The position numbers and the translations under genes were made by a program. Below, one piece after another: positions 50,591 to 58,705 of a stretch of 64,000 bases of DNA. Position 1 is the first letter of the stretch. Each line of letters opens with the position of its first letter. Under the pieces are notes generated by a model. That model searched no databases and was not told where the DNA came from. It saw nothing but the letters and a program-made list of their open reading frames with translations. Source of the stretch: Deferrisomatales bacterium (GTDB lineage Bacteria > Desulfobacterota > Deferrisomatia > Deferrisomatales > Deferrisomataceae); assembly GCA_024277875.1 (NCBI GenBank), contig JAJRUI010000038.1, forward strand, positions 50,544-114,543. Reading direction: 5' to 3'.

Positions 50591-51402
50591 ACAAGCTGTT
50601 CGAAACGGCCCAGTCGATCCGCGCCGAGGCGCTCAAGATGATCCACGCCGCGGGTTCCGGACACCCGGGGGGGTCCCTGTCCTGCGCAGATCTCCTGGCT
50701 GCCCTGTACTTCGACGAACTCCGGGTGCGGCCCGACCGGCCCGACTGGCCAGAGCGCGACCGGTTCGTGCTGTCCAAGGGCCACGCCGCTCCCGCGTACT
50801 ACGCGGCCCTGGGCCTTCGCGGTTACTTTCCCCGGGAGCAGTTCTCCAGCTTTCGCAGGCTGGGCGGCCTGCTCCAGGGACACCCCGAGGTCACCACCCC
50901 CGGGGTGGACGCACCCTCCGGGTCCCTGGGCATGGGGCTCTCCCAGGGGCTCGGCATGGCCCACGCGGCGCGGGTGTGCGGACGGCCCACCCGGGTGTAC
51001 GTGCTGCTCGGCGACGGGGACATGGAAGAGGGCAACACCTGGGAAGCGTTGATGGCTGCGCCCCACCAGGGGATCACCCGCCTGGTGGCGCTGCTCGACG
51101 CCAACGGGCTGCAGGGCGACGGCCCGGTCGAAGCCCAGATGGACTACGGCCCGGCGCCGGAGAAACTGGCCGCGTTCGGCTGGCGCGTACAGGAGATCGA
51201 CGGGCACGACCTCGGCGAGATCCTGGACGCCCTGGCCGCCGCCCGGGAGGCGGGCGACGCCCCCACCTTCGTGGTGGCCCGGACCGTCAAGGGCAAGGGC
51301 GTATCGTTCATGGAACACGACAACGGCTGGCACGGCAGCCGGGGCCTGACCCCGGGGGAACTGGAAACGGCCCTGGAAGAGTTGGAAGGGAGCGCCCGAT
51401 GA
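50587..51402 (+). CDS. Split transketolase-like enzyme, N-terminal subunit 1
   Basis: The 271-residue protein is the TPP-binding half of a split transketolase. It has SGHPGGSLSCADLLAALYF, DRFVLSKGHAAPAYYAAL, SLGMGLSQGLGMA and the TPP/Mg motif GDGDMEEGNTWEAL...LDANGLQGDG. With the next gene it should form a heterodimer that transfers a two-carbon ketol unit. Such pairs in surface-sugar clusters are often not part of central metabolism. Both ends overlap neighbours by 4 bp (ATGA). Confidence 0.88.
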   Translation: MNKLFETAQSIRAEALKMIHAAGSGHPGGSLSCADLLAALYFDELRVRPDRPDWPERDRFVLSKGHAAPAYYAALGLRGYFPREQFSSFRRLGGLLQGHPEVTTPGVDAPSGSLGMGLSQGLGMAHAARVCGRPTRVYVLLGDGDMEEGNTWEALMAAPHQGITRLVALLDANGLQGDGPVEAQMDYGPAPEKLAAFGWRVQEIDGHDLGEILDALAAAREAGDAPTFVVARTVKGKGVSFMEHDNGWHGSRGLTPGELETALEELEGSAR

Positions 51403-52367
51403 CTGGACAGCTTGCGTTCTGGAGCCCGGGGGAGCAGGTGTCCCTGAGGGAGGCGTTCGGACGGGTCCTGTGCCACCTGGGAGAGACGCGCTCGGACTTC
51501 TGGTTGTTCGACGCCGACGTGGCCGGCGGCACAGGCGCCAAGCCGTTCGCCGACCGGTTCCCCGGCCGGGTGGTGCAGTTCGGCATCGCCGAGCAGAACA
51601 TGGTGGCAGCGGCTGCCGGCTTCGCCGAGGGCAACTGCATACCGGTGGTGGCGGGGTTTGCGTCGTTCCTGATGATGCGCGCCCACGAGCAGTTCCGCAC
51701 CGCAGTCGCGTACCCCGGGCGCAACGTCAAGGTGTGCTGCAGCCACGTAGGGGTGGACGTGGGCCCGGACGGCGCAACGGCCCAGATGGTGGAGGATCTC
51801 GCGGTGACCCGCTCGATCCCCAACGTCACCGTGGTGGTGCCGGCGGACGCCAACGAACTGATGCTCGCCGTGCCCGAGGTGCTGGACCTGGACGGGCCGG
51901 TGTACATGCGCATCGGCCGCAGCCCGGCGCCCGTGGTGTTCGACCGGGACCACCGGTTCCGGATCGGCCGGGCCACCGTGCTGGCGGACGGGCGGGACGC
52001 TGCGATCGTGGCCACGGGCACCCTGGTGGCCCGGGCCGTGTCCGCCGCGGAAACCCTGCGGCGCGAGGGCGTGGCCGTGCGGGTCATCAACCTGTCCACG
52101 ATCAAGCCACTGGACCGTGACACCCTGTTGGCCGCCGCTCGGGACACCGGAGCGATCGTAACCGCCGAAGACCACAACCGGCACGGCGGGATGGGCGGCG
52201 CGGTGTGCGAGTTTCTGTCCCAGCACCACCCGGTCCCGGTGGAGGTGGTGGGCATCGACGACCGGTTCGGGACATCGGGAGAGGCCGAGGATCTGTGCCG
52301 GCACTTCGGGTTGACCGCCGCGGACCTGGTGGCCGCGACCCGCCGGGTGCTGGCCCGCAAGCCGTAA
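51399..52367 (+). CDS. Split transketolase-like enzyme, C-terminal subunit 1
   Basis: The 322-residue protein carries the pyrimidine-binding half of transketolase with the TPP-activating glutamate in QFGIAEQNMVAAAAGFAEG, GATAQMVEDLAVTRSIPNVTVVVPAD and the C-terminal domain with INLSTIKPLDRDTL and EDHNRHGG. It pairs with the subunit encoded just before it (ATGA overlap). An iron-type alcohol dehydrogenase gene follows after 15 bp. The donor and acceptor sugars are unknown. Confidence 0.88.
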   Translation: MTGQLAFWSPGEQVSLREAFGRVLCHLGETRSDFWLFDADVAGGTGAKPFADRFPGRVVQFGIAEQNMVAAAAGFAEGNCIPVVAGFASFLMMRAHEQFRTAVAYPGRNVKVCCSHVGVDVGPDGATAQMVEDLAVTRSIPNVTVVVPADANELMLAVPEVLDLDGPVYMRIGRSPAPVVFDRDHRFRIGRATVLADGRDAAIVATGTLVARAVSAAETLRREGVAVRVINLSTIKPLDRDTLLAAARDTGAIVTAEDHNRHGGMGGAVCEFLSQHHPVPVEVVGIDDRFGTSGEAEDLCRHFGLTAADLVAATRRVLARKP

Positions 52368-52382
52368 CCAGAGGAGAAGACG

Positions 52383-53552
52383 ATGAAGTTTCGTGCCCAC
52401 ATCCCAGTGGAGATCCAGTTCGGGCCCGGAAAGATCAGGACCCTTGGAGAAGTGGTCCGACCGCTGGGAAGACGCGCGTTCCTGGTCACGATGCCGGAAC
52501 TCGGCCACGCCACCGAAGCGGCCGTCGAGGCCCTGCGCGGGGCCGGGGTCGAGGTGGTGATTTACGACCGGGCCAAACCCGAGCCCAAGACCGACGGCGT
52601 GGCCGCAGCGATCACGGCGATCCGGGAGGCGGACTGCGACGTGGCGATCGGCCTGGGCGGCGGTAGCGCGATCGACACGGCAAAGGCCGTGGCCCTGGGC
52701 AAGCTGCACCCCGAGCCGATCTGGGAGTACGTGAACCTGTCCAACCGCCCGCCCAGACCGGTGGACGCCGGCCGGGTGTTGCCCGCAGTCGCGGTGCCCA
52801 CCACGGCCGGCACCGGATCCGAAGCCACCCCGTACGCGGTGATCACCAACGCGGCAACCGAGCAAAAAGGGACCATCAAGCAGCCCGAGATCTTCCCCAG
52901 GGTGGCGGTGGTGGACCCGGAACTGACCCTGACGCTGCCCCGTTCCCTGACGGTTGCCACCGGCGTGGACGCCCTGGCCCACGCCGTGGAGTCGTACTTC
53001 AACGTGCCCAACCGGACCCCGTTCACCGACCTTCTGGCCGAGGAGGCGATCCGCCGGCTGGTCCGCCACCTGCCGGGCGCGTGCGCCGACGGGGGCGACC
53101 TGGAGGCGCGCAGCGGCACCCTGTGGGGGGCGACCCTGGCCGGGATGACCATCGCCCAGGCGGGGACCACGGTGGTCCACGCCCTGGCCCAGCCCCTCGG
53201 CGCCCGCCTCGGGGTGCCCCACGGGGAGTCGGTGGCCGTGTTCCTGCTCGCGGTCCTCAAGCACACCCTGCCCGCCGAGCAGGACCGGTTCGCCCGTCTG
53301 TACGAAATGTTCACCGGCGAGCCGTCCGGGGCTCTGCCCACGGCAGAGGCAGCGGGCCGGGCGATCGCGTTCCTGGAGTCGTTCCTGGACGGGATCGGGA
53401 TGCGCCGGTCCCTGGCCGGGTTCGGCGCCCGGGAAGGGCTCGCCGACGAACTGGCCGAGGACGTGTCCACGTACATGTCGCGACCGCTCAAGCAGCACCC
53501 GAAGGTCTTCGACAAAGAGGAACTGCGCGCCATCGTGCGCGACTCGTTCTAG
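52383..53552 (+). CDS. Iron-type (group III) alcohol dehydrogenase
   Basis: The 389-residue protein has the two-domain iron-dependent dehydrogenase fold: IQFGPGKIRTLGE, the NAD loop AIGLGGGSAIDTAKA near residue 97, VPTTAGTGSEATP, and metal ligands in GVDALAHAVESY, VVHALAQPLG and LGVPHGESVAVF. It reduces aldehydes or oxidises alcohols with NAD(P)H. It lies between the two split transketolase pairs, so it may reduce a product or prepare an acceptor for them. The ATG follows AGAGGAG. It is close in type to lactaldehyde/1,3-propanediol dehydrogenases, but the substrate here is not known. Confidence 0.88.
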   Translation: MKFRAHIPVEIQFGPGKIRTLGEVVRPLGRRAFLVTMPELGHATEAAVEALRGAGVEVVIYDRAKPEPKTDGVAAAITAIREADCDVAIGLGGGSAIDTAKAVALGKLHPEPIWEYVNLSNRPPRPVDAGRVLPAVAVPTTAGTGSEATPYAVITNAATEQKGTIKQPEIFPRVAVVDPELTLTLPRSLTVATGVDALAHAVESYFNVPNRTPFTDLLAEEAIRRLVRHLPGACADGGDLEARSGTLWGATLAGMTIAQAGTTVVHALAQPLGARLGVPHGESVAVFLLAVLKHTLPAEQDRFARLYEMFTGEPSGALPTAEAAGRAIAFLESFLDGIGMRRSLAGFGAREGLADELAEDVSTYMSRPLKQHPKVFDKEELRAIVRDSF

Positions 53553-53563
53553 GAGGGACAACC

Positions 53564-54424
53564 GTGTCCACGGGAAACGCGGGACCGTACCCAGGGGAAC
53601 TGCTCGGCGAACTCAGGAGTCGCGCCGCCGAGATCCGCAGGCGAGTCGTCCAGATGGTGTACGACGGCGGCTCGGGCCACTGCGGCGGCTCCCTTTCCGT
53701 GGCGGACATCCTGGCCGCCCTTTACTTCCGGGAACTGCGGCTCGACCCGGACCGGCCGCACTGGCCCGAGCGGGACCGGTTCGTCCTGTCCAAGGGCCAC
53801 GCGTGTCCCGCCCTGTACGCGGCCCTGGCCGGCCGCGGGTTCTTCGACCCGGCCGACCTGACCCGGTTCCGCCACCTCGGGAGCCCCCTCAAGGGGCACC
53901 CGGAGCGGTGCGTGCCCGGGGTGGAGACCGTGACCGGGTCCCTCGGCCAGGGGATCTCGGCCGCCCTGGGCATGGCCCTGGGCCTCCGGAGGAAAGGGAG
54001 CCCCGGCCGGGTGTACGCCGTGGTCGGGGACGGGGAGATGCAGGAGGGACAGGTGTGGGAGGCCCTGATGGCGGCCGGCCATTTCCGCCTGGACAACTTC
54101 ACCTGTTTCGTGGACCGCAACCGTCTGCAGGGGGACGGACGGACCGAGGAGATCCTGGACCTGGAGCCCCTGGCGGAGAAACTGCGCGCCTTCCGGTGGC
54201 ACGTCCAGGAGATCGACGGTCACGATATGGCAGCCATCCTGGGCGCCATCGACGCGGCAAAACGGGTCCGTGGACAGCCGCAGATCATCGTGGCCAACAC
54301 CGTCAAGGGCAAGGGGGTCTCGTACATGGAGAGCGTTCCCCAGTGGCACGGAACCGCCCCCCCCACCGACCCGGAACTGGCAACGGCGCTGGCCGAACTG
54401 GGTGCAGAGGAGGCGGCGACATGA
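53564..54424 (+). CDS. Split transketolase-like enzyme, N-terminal subunit 2
   Basis: The 286-residue protein is a second TPP-binding half: GSGHCGGSLSVADILAALYF (Cys replaces the usual Pro of GSGHPGG), DRFVLSKGHACPALYAAL, SLGQGISAALGMALG and GDGEMQEGQVWEAL...VDRNRLQGDG. It is clearly related to but distinct from the subunit at 50587. The GTG at 53564 follows AGGAGGG. It ends within the start of its partner (ATGA). Confidence 0.88.
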   Translation: MSTGNAGPYPGELLGELRSRAAEIRRRVVQMVYDGGSGHCGGSLSVADILAALYFRELRLDPDRPHWPERDRFVLSKGHACPALYAALAGRGFFDPADLTRFRHLGSPLKGHPERCVPGVETVTGSLGQGISAALGMALGLRRKGSPGRVYAVVGDGEMQEGQVWEALMAAGHFRLDNFTCFVDRNRLQGDGRTEEILDLEPLAEKLRAFRWHVQEIDGHDMAAILGAIDAAKRVRGQPQIIVANTVKGKGVSYMESVPQWHGTAPPTDPELATALAELGAEEAAT

Positions 54425-55374
54425 CGGGGGAACGGGTCTCCCTGCGGCAGGTGTACGGCGAAACCCTGGCCGAACTCGGCGCCGAACGGGACGATTTCGT
54501 CACCCTCGACGCCGACATGTGCGGCGCAACCTTCGTGGAGATCTTCCGCCAGCGGTTTCCCGACCGGCACATCCGGTTCGGCATCGCGGAACAGAACATG
54601 ATGTCAGCGGCGGCCGGGCTCTCGACGACCGGCGTGATCCCGATCGTGAACACGATGGCCGTGTTCGCCTCGATGCGCGCCCTGGAACAGCTGCGCACCT
54701 CGGTCGCGATGTCGGGGTTCAACGTGAAGATCGTGGCCAGCCACCAGGGCCTGGACGTGGGCAAGGATGGCCCCACCCACCAGGCCATCGAGGATCTCGC
54801 GATCGTCCGGTCGATCCCAAACCTGACCGTTCTCGCCCCGGCCGACGACGTGGAACTCCGGGCGATGCTGCGCTGGATGCTCGACCAACCCGGGCCGGTC
54901 TACCTGCGCACCGGCAGGAGCCCGGTCCCCCGCGTCCATCCAGAACGGTTCGAGCTGGACCCGGGGGACTGGCCCACGGTCCGCCACGGAACCGACGTGA
55001 CCCTGGTCGGGCTCACCACCCAGGTGGAAACGGCGCTCAAGGCCGCGGAACTGCTGGAGGAGCAAGGCGTCTCGGCCCAGGTGCTCAACGCCTCGGCGAT
55101 CAAACCCGTGGACGAGGCGCGGATCGCCGCCAGGATCGCGGCCACGGGCGCGGCCGTGACCGTGGAGGACCACACCGTGCGGGGCGGGATCGGCACCCTC
55201 ACCTGCGAGATCCTGGGCCGGCACGCGCCCGTCCCCGTGGAGATGGTGGGGATCGAAGACCGGTTCGCCGAGTCGGCCACCCCGCCCGAGCTGTTCGACA
55301 AGTACGGGTTGACCTCCGAGGCCGTGCGCGACCGGGCCCTTGCCGCGATCGCCCGGTCCCGGGGTTCCGCGTGA
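54421..55374 (+). CDS. Split transketolase-like enzyme, C-terminal subunit 2
   Basis: The 317-residue protein has the TPP-activating glutamate in RFGIAEQNMMSAAAGLSTTG, then ASHQGLDVGKDGPTHQAIEDLAIVRSIPNL and a C-terminal domain with LNASAIKPVDEARI and EDHTVRGGIG. It is the partner of the gene before it. Keeping both pairs intact suggests two different ketol transfers in the pathway. A radical SAM gene follows after 13 bp. Confidence 0.88.
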   Translation: MTGERVSLRQVYGETLAELGAERDDFVTLDADMCGATFVEIFRQRFPDRHIRFGIAEQNMMSAAAGLSTTGVIPIVNTMAVFASMRALEQLRTSVAMSGFNVKIVASHQGLDVGKDGPTHQAIEDLAIVRSIPNLTVLAPADDVELRAMLRWMLDQPGPVYLRTGRSPVPRVHPERFELDPGDWPTVRHGTDVTLVGLTTQVETALKAAELLEEQGVSAQVLNASAIKPVDEARIAARIAATGAAVTVEDHTVRGGIGTLTCEILGRHAPVPVEMVGIEDRFAESATPPELFDKYGLTSEAVRDRALAAIARSRGSA

Positions 55375-55387
55375 GGAGGAGACGGAC

Positions 55388-56764
55388 GTGAAACTTCTCC
55401 TGATCTGGCCCTACAACCAGCACGCCATCGACATCCCCGAGACCTTTCCCCTGGGCATCGGCTACCTCGCCGCGAACATCCCGACCGACCGCCACGAGGT
55501 CGAGGTGCTGGACGCAACCTTGGACCGGCTTCATCCCCGATCCGAGGCGTTTCTGGACCGGCTCCGGGCGTCCCGGGCCGACGTGGTGGGGATCTCGTTC
55601 TGGAGCGCCAACGCCGAGTCTGTGTACGCAACCCGCGACGCGGTCCGTGATGCGCTGCCGGGGGCGCGGGTCCTGTTCGGCGGCCCCCACGCCACCGGCT
55701 ACGGCCGCGCAGAGATCGAACGGGGCGAAGCCGACTACGTGATCGCCGGGGAGGGAGAACGGGCCGTGCCCGCCCTCCTCGATTCACTGGAAGCCGGGAC
55801 AGACCCGGCCGACGCCCACATCCCGGGGCTCGTCTGCCGAGACCGGGACGGAGGGGTCGTCCAACGGCCGGTGTGCTACGAGACAGACCTGGACACGCTC
55901 GGCCGAGTGGATTACGGCGAACTCCGCCTGCCCGAGTACCAGGCCAACGGATACGGCTACAAGGGCAAGGCCGTGCTCCACCCGGACCTGCCGTCGGCCC
56001 TGCTCCTGGCCACCCGGGGCTGCCCGTTCCGGTGCCGGTTCTGCAACGCACCGGTGATCAGCGGCCGCAGGATCCGGGTCCACTCCCCGGGATACGTGGC
56101 CAGGACGATCCGAGAGCTGTACGAGGTGTTCGGCGTCCGGATCGTGGCCCTGGGGGACGACAATTTCACGTTCCGGCCCGACTACGCCGTTGCGCTGTGC
56201 CAGGCGGTGGAGGACCTCGGGTTCGACGACCTGATCCTGGTGGCGCCGAACGGCGTGCGCATGAACCGGATGACCGACGAGGTGCTCGGCGCCATGGTCC
56301 GCGCCGGCTTCGAGGAGGTCACGATCGCCCCCGAGTCGGGGTCCCCACGGACCTTGAAGCTCATGCAAAAGGACATGGATCTCGGCACGGTCGCGCCGTT
56401 CGTGGACCGGTGCCACCGGTTCGGCCTGAAGGTGAAGGCGAACTTCATCATCGGGTTCCCGGGCGAGACGATGGAGGACGTGCTCCGGACCGAACGGTTC
56501 ATCCGGGAGAACGCGTTCGACCAGATCAGCCTGTGCTTCTTCCAGCCCCTCCCGGGCACCCCCATGTTCGACGAACTCGTGGCGGCCGGCGAGATTCCGC
56601 CCTACTTCGTCCCGGGCCGGTACAGCCAGCTCACCTACACCCCGGCGGGCATGGATACGCATGAACTGTGCAACGTCTTCAACCGGATCATGAACGACTT
56701 CCGGGACGCGAAGGGCTGGAAATACAAGAACAGCCGGGTGGGGACCATCCGGGATGCGGCTTGA
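55388..56764 (+). CDS. B12-binding radical SAM enzyme
   Basis: The 458-residue protein has an N-terminal cobalamin-binding domain (about 1-150; ETFPLGIGYLAANIP, GGPHATGYG, IAGEGE) and a radical SAM core with the cluster motif CPFRCRFC (Cys212, 216, 219), LGDDNFTF, APESGS and FIIGFPGETMED. B12-radical SAM enzymes often methylate unreactive carbons or phosphorus, or rearrange sugars. Its role here may be methylation of a sugar carbon. The GTG at 55388 has GGAGGAG upstream. No obvious substrate domain is attached. Confidence 0.87.
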   Translation: MKLLLIWPYNQHAIDIPETFPLGIGYLAANIPTDRHEVEVLDATLDRLHPRSEAFLDRLRASRADVVGISFWSANAESVYATRDAVRDALPGARVLFGGPHATGYGRAEIERGEADYVIAGEGERAVPALLDSLEAGTDPADAHIPGLVCRDRDGGVVQRPVCYETDLDTLGRVDYGELRLPEYQANGYGYKGKAVLHPDLPSALLLATRGCPFRCRFCNAPVISGRRIRVHSPGYVARTIRELYEVFGVRIVALGDDNFTFRPDYAVALCQAVEDLGFDDLILVAPNGVRMNRMTDEVLGAMVRAGFEEVTIAPESGSPRTLKLMQKDMDLGTVAPFVDRCHRFGLKVKANFIIGFPGETMEDVLRTERFIRENAFDQISLCFFQPLPGTPMFDELVAAGEIPPYFVPGRYSQLTYTPAGMDTHELCNVFNRIMNDFRDAKGWKYKNSRVGTIRDAA

Positions 56765-56781
56765 GGAAGGAGAACGGACCG

Positions 56782-57870
56782 ATGAAGACCGTCTCTGCCC
56801 GGCTCGTGGGCCCCAGGGCCGTCGAACTGGTGACCTCGGACGCCCCGGTGCTCGGGGACGACCAGGTCCTGGTCCAGGTGGTCGCGTGCGGGGTGTGCAC
56901 CAGCGAACTCCCGGTGTTCCGGGGCGAGGCCCAGGGTGTGCCCGGCTCGTCGTTCCGGTACGCGCGCTACCCGTGCTCTCTCGGCCACGAGGTCGCCGGG
57001 ATCGTGGTGGACGTGGGTGCCGGAGTACGCGGGTTACGGTCCGGCGACCGGGTGACCGGGGTGCCCTACAGCGGCAGCGGGTTCGCCACCCACGTGGTCG
57101 AGCCGGAGGCCTGCTGGACCCGCGTCCCCGACGGCGTCCCCCTCGAGTGCGCCCTGGGCGAACCCCTGATGGCAGCGGTCAACATCGTGCGCACGGCCGC
57201 GCCCGAGTTCGGAGACGCAGCCATCCTGGTGGGGGACGGGTTCATGTCGCTTCTTGTTGTGGCCGCCCTGGCTCGCCACCCGTTGAGGGTCCTCGTGTTG
57301 TCGGGCCACCATGACGACCGCCTCGGACTGGCCCGTGAGTTCGGTGCGTCCCACACGGTGAACGCAAAGCGGGAAGACGCGTACTGGGCAATCCGGGAGA
57401 TCCTGGACGGGCCGGCCCACGACGCGACCGTGACGCCGTGGCCGGGGGGAACAGACCTCGCGTTCGAGTTCGCTGGTAAGATGGCCGCCCTCCAGTTGTG
57501 CGCGAGCCTGTGCAAGCCCAAACAGCGGGCCCGGCTCGTGATGCCGTCGTTCTACGGCCCGGAGCCGTTCACGATCGGCCACTACCTGATGAACCGGGGA
57601 CCGTCCCTGGTGGTGTGCCACCCAGCCCACTCCCGGGACCTCCGGGACGACCTGCGCCGGGCCATGTGGGCGCTGGAGGCCGGAGTCTTTCCCGTCCGCC
57701 GGCTGATCACCCACGCGTTCGGCCTGGACCGGGTCCCCGACGCGTTCGCAGCCTGTGCCAACCGCGTGGGGGGGTACATCAAGGGGATCGTGGTGCCGGA
57801 CTTCGGCCTGCTGGAGTCCCCGGGAAGCTACCGGACGCCGAACCGAGAGGAGTCGCCATGTTCGACTTGA
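56782..57870 (+). CDS. Zinc-type medium-chain dehydrogenase
   Basis: The 362-residue protein is an MDR-family enzyme with the catalytic zinc ligands in ACGVCTSE and SLGHEVAGIVVDVGAGV, and a weak nucleotide domain (AILVGDGFMSLLVVAAL). The structural zinc lobe with four cysteines is absent. The family oxidises sugar or polyol hydroxyls or reduces keto sugars. The ATG follows AGGAG. The stop lies 13 bp inside the SDR gene in a different frame, a longer overlap than elsewhere in the island. Confidence 0.83.
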   Translation: MKTVSARLVGPRAVELVTSDAPVLGDDQVLVQVVACGVCTSELPVFRGEAQGVPGSSFRYARYPCSLGHEVAGIVVDVGAGVRGLRSGDRVTGVPYSGSGFATHVVEPEACWTRVPDGVPLECALGEPLMAAVNIVRTAAPEFGDAAILVGDGFMSLLVVAALARHPLRVLVLSGHHDDRLGLAREFGASHTVNAKREDAYWAIREILDGPAHDATVTPWPGGTDLAFEFAGKMAALQLCASLCKPKQRARLVMPSFYGPEPFTIGHYLMNRGPSLVVCHPAHSRDLRDDLRRAMWALEAGVFPVRRLITHAFGLDRVPDAFAACANRVGGYIKGIVVPDFGLLESPGSYRTPNREESPCST

Positions 57871-58598
57871 ACGGAAAGACCGCGTGGGTCACCGGCTCGA
57901 GCCGGGGCATCGGTCGTGACATCGCCCGGGCCCTGGCCGAGGCCGGCGCCACCGTGGTGGTCAGCTACAACACCAACGCGGCCGCCGCCCGGGATCTGGC
58001 CTCCGAGATCGCGGCCCCGTTCGCGGTACAGCTGGACACGGCCGACCCGGACAACGTGCTCCGGGCCGTGCGCAGGGTCGAGGACGGGCTGGGGCGGCTC
58101 GACATCCTGGTGAACAACGCGGCCATCGCCCAGGAGAAACCGTTCGAGACGATCAGCGTGGGGGACTGGGACGCGATGATGGCCACGAACCTCCGGGGGC
58201 CGTTCCTCCTGTGCCAGGCCCTGGCGCCCGCCATGGCGAAGCGCGGGTTCGGCCGCATCGTGAACATCGCGTCGATCGGCGGGCAGTGGGGCGGGTTCAA
58301 CCAGGTCCACTACGCCGTTGCCAAGGCGGGCCTGATCATGCTCACCCGCTCCCTGGCCAAGATCTACTCGGGCCAGGGGGTCACCACCAACGCCGTGGCA
58401 CCGGGCCTGGTGAAGACCGACATGGCCGCCCGGGAGATCGACTCGGACGAGGGCAAGGCCAAGATCGTCGGCATCCCGGCCGGCCGCATAGCCGAACTCC
58501 GGGAGGTATCGTCAGCCGTGGTGTTCCTGGCCTCCGGCGAGGCGGGGCACATCACCGGCCAGACGCTCAACGTCAACGGGGGGATGCTGTTCGGGTGA
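57858..58598 (+). CDS. Short-chain dehydrogenase/reductase
   Basis: The 246-residue protein is a classical SDR. It has TGSSRGIGRDIA (GxxxGxG), NNAAIAQEKP, the catalytic serine in VNIASIGGQ and the Tyr-Lys pair in YAVAKAGLIM, and ends with ITGQTLNVNGGML, as in 3-oxoacyl-ACP reductase-like enzymes. It probably oxidises or reduces a sugar or acyl hydroxyl. The ATG at 57858 has GAGGAG upstream. A hairpin and a 107-bp gap follow, so this may be the end of a transcript. Confidence 0.9.
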   Translation: MFDLNGKTAWVTGSSRGIGRDIARALAEAGATVVVSYNTNAAAARDLASEIAAPFAVQLDTADPDNVLRAVRRVEDGLGRLDILVNNAAIAQEKPFETISVGDWDAMMATNLRGPFLLCQALAPAMAKRGFGRIVNIASIGGQWGGFNQVHYAVAKAGLIMLTRSLAKIYSGQGVTTNAVAPGLVKTDMAAREIDSDEGKAKIVGIPAGRIAELREVSSAVVFLASGEAGHITGQTLNVNGGMLFG

Positions 58599-58602
58599 GA
58601 CA

Positions 58603-58641
58603 GGGGCGACCCCGGCGTTCGGTCGCTCGTGGGTCGTCCCC
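58603..58641 (+). terminator. Hairpin after the SDR gene
   Basis: GGGGCGACCC (58603-58612) pairs with GGGTCGTCCCC (58631-58641) except for a G-T pair. It falls just after the SDR stop. There is no U-tract, so termination is uncertain. Confidence 0.45.
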
Positions 58642-58705
58642 GGGGAGCCCCGACCCTACGGCCAGACGATGGCGAACATCCTTTCGACAGGCGGACCCCC
58701 CCACC

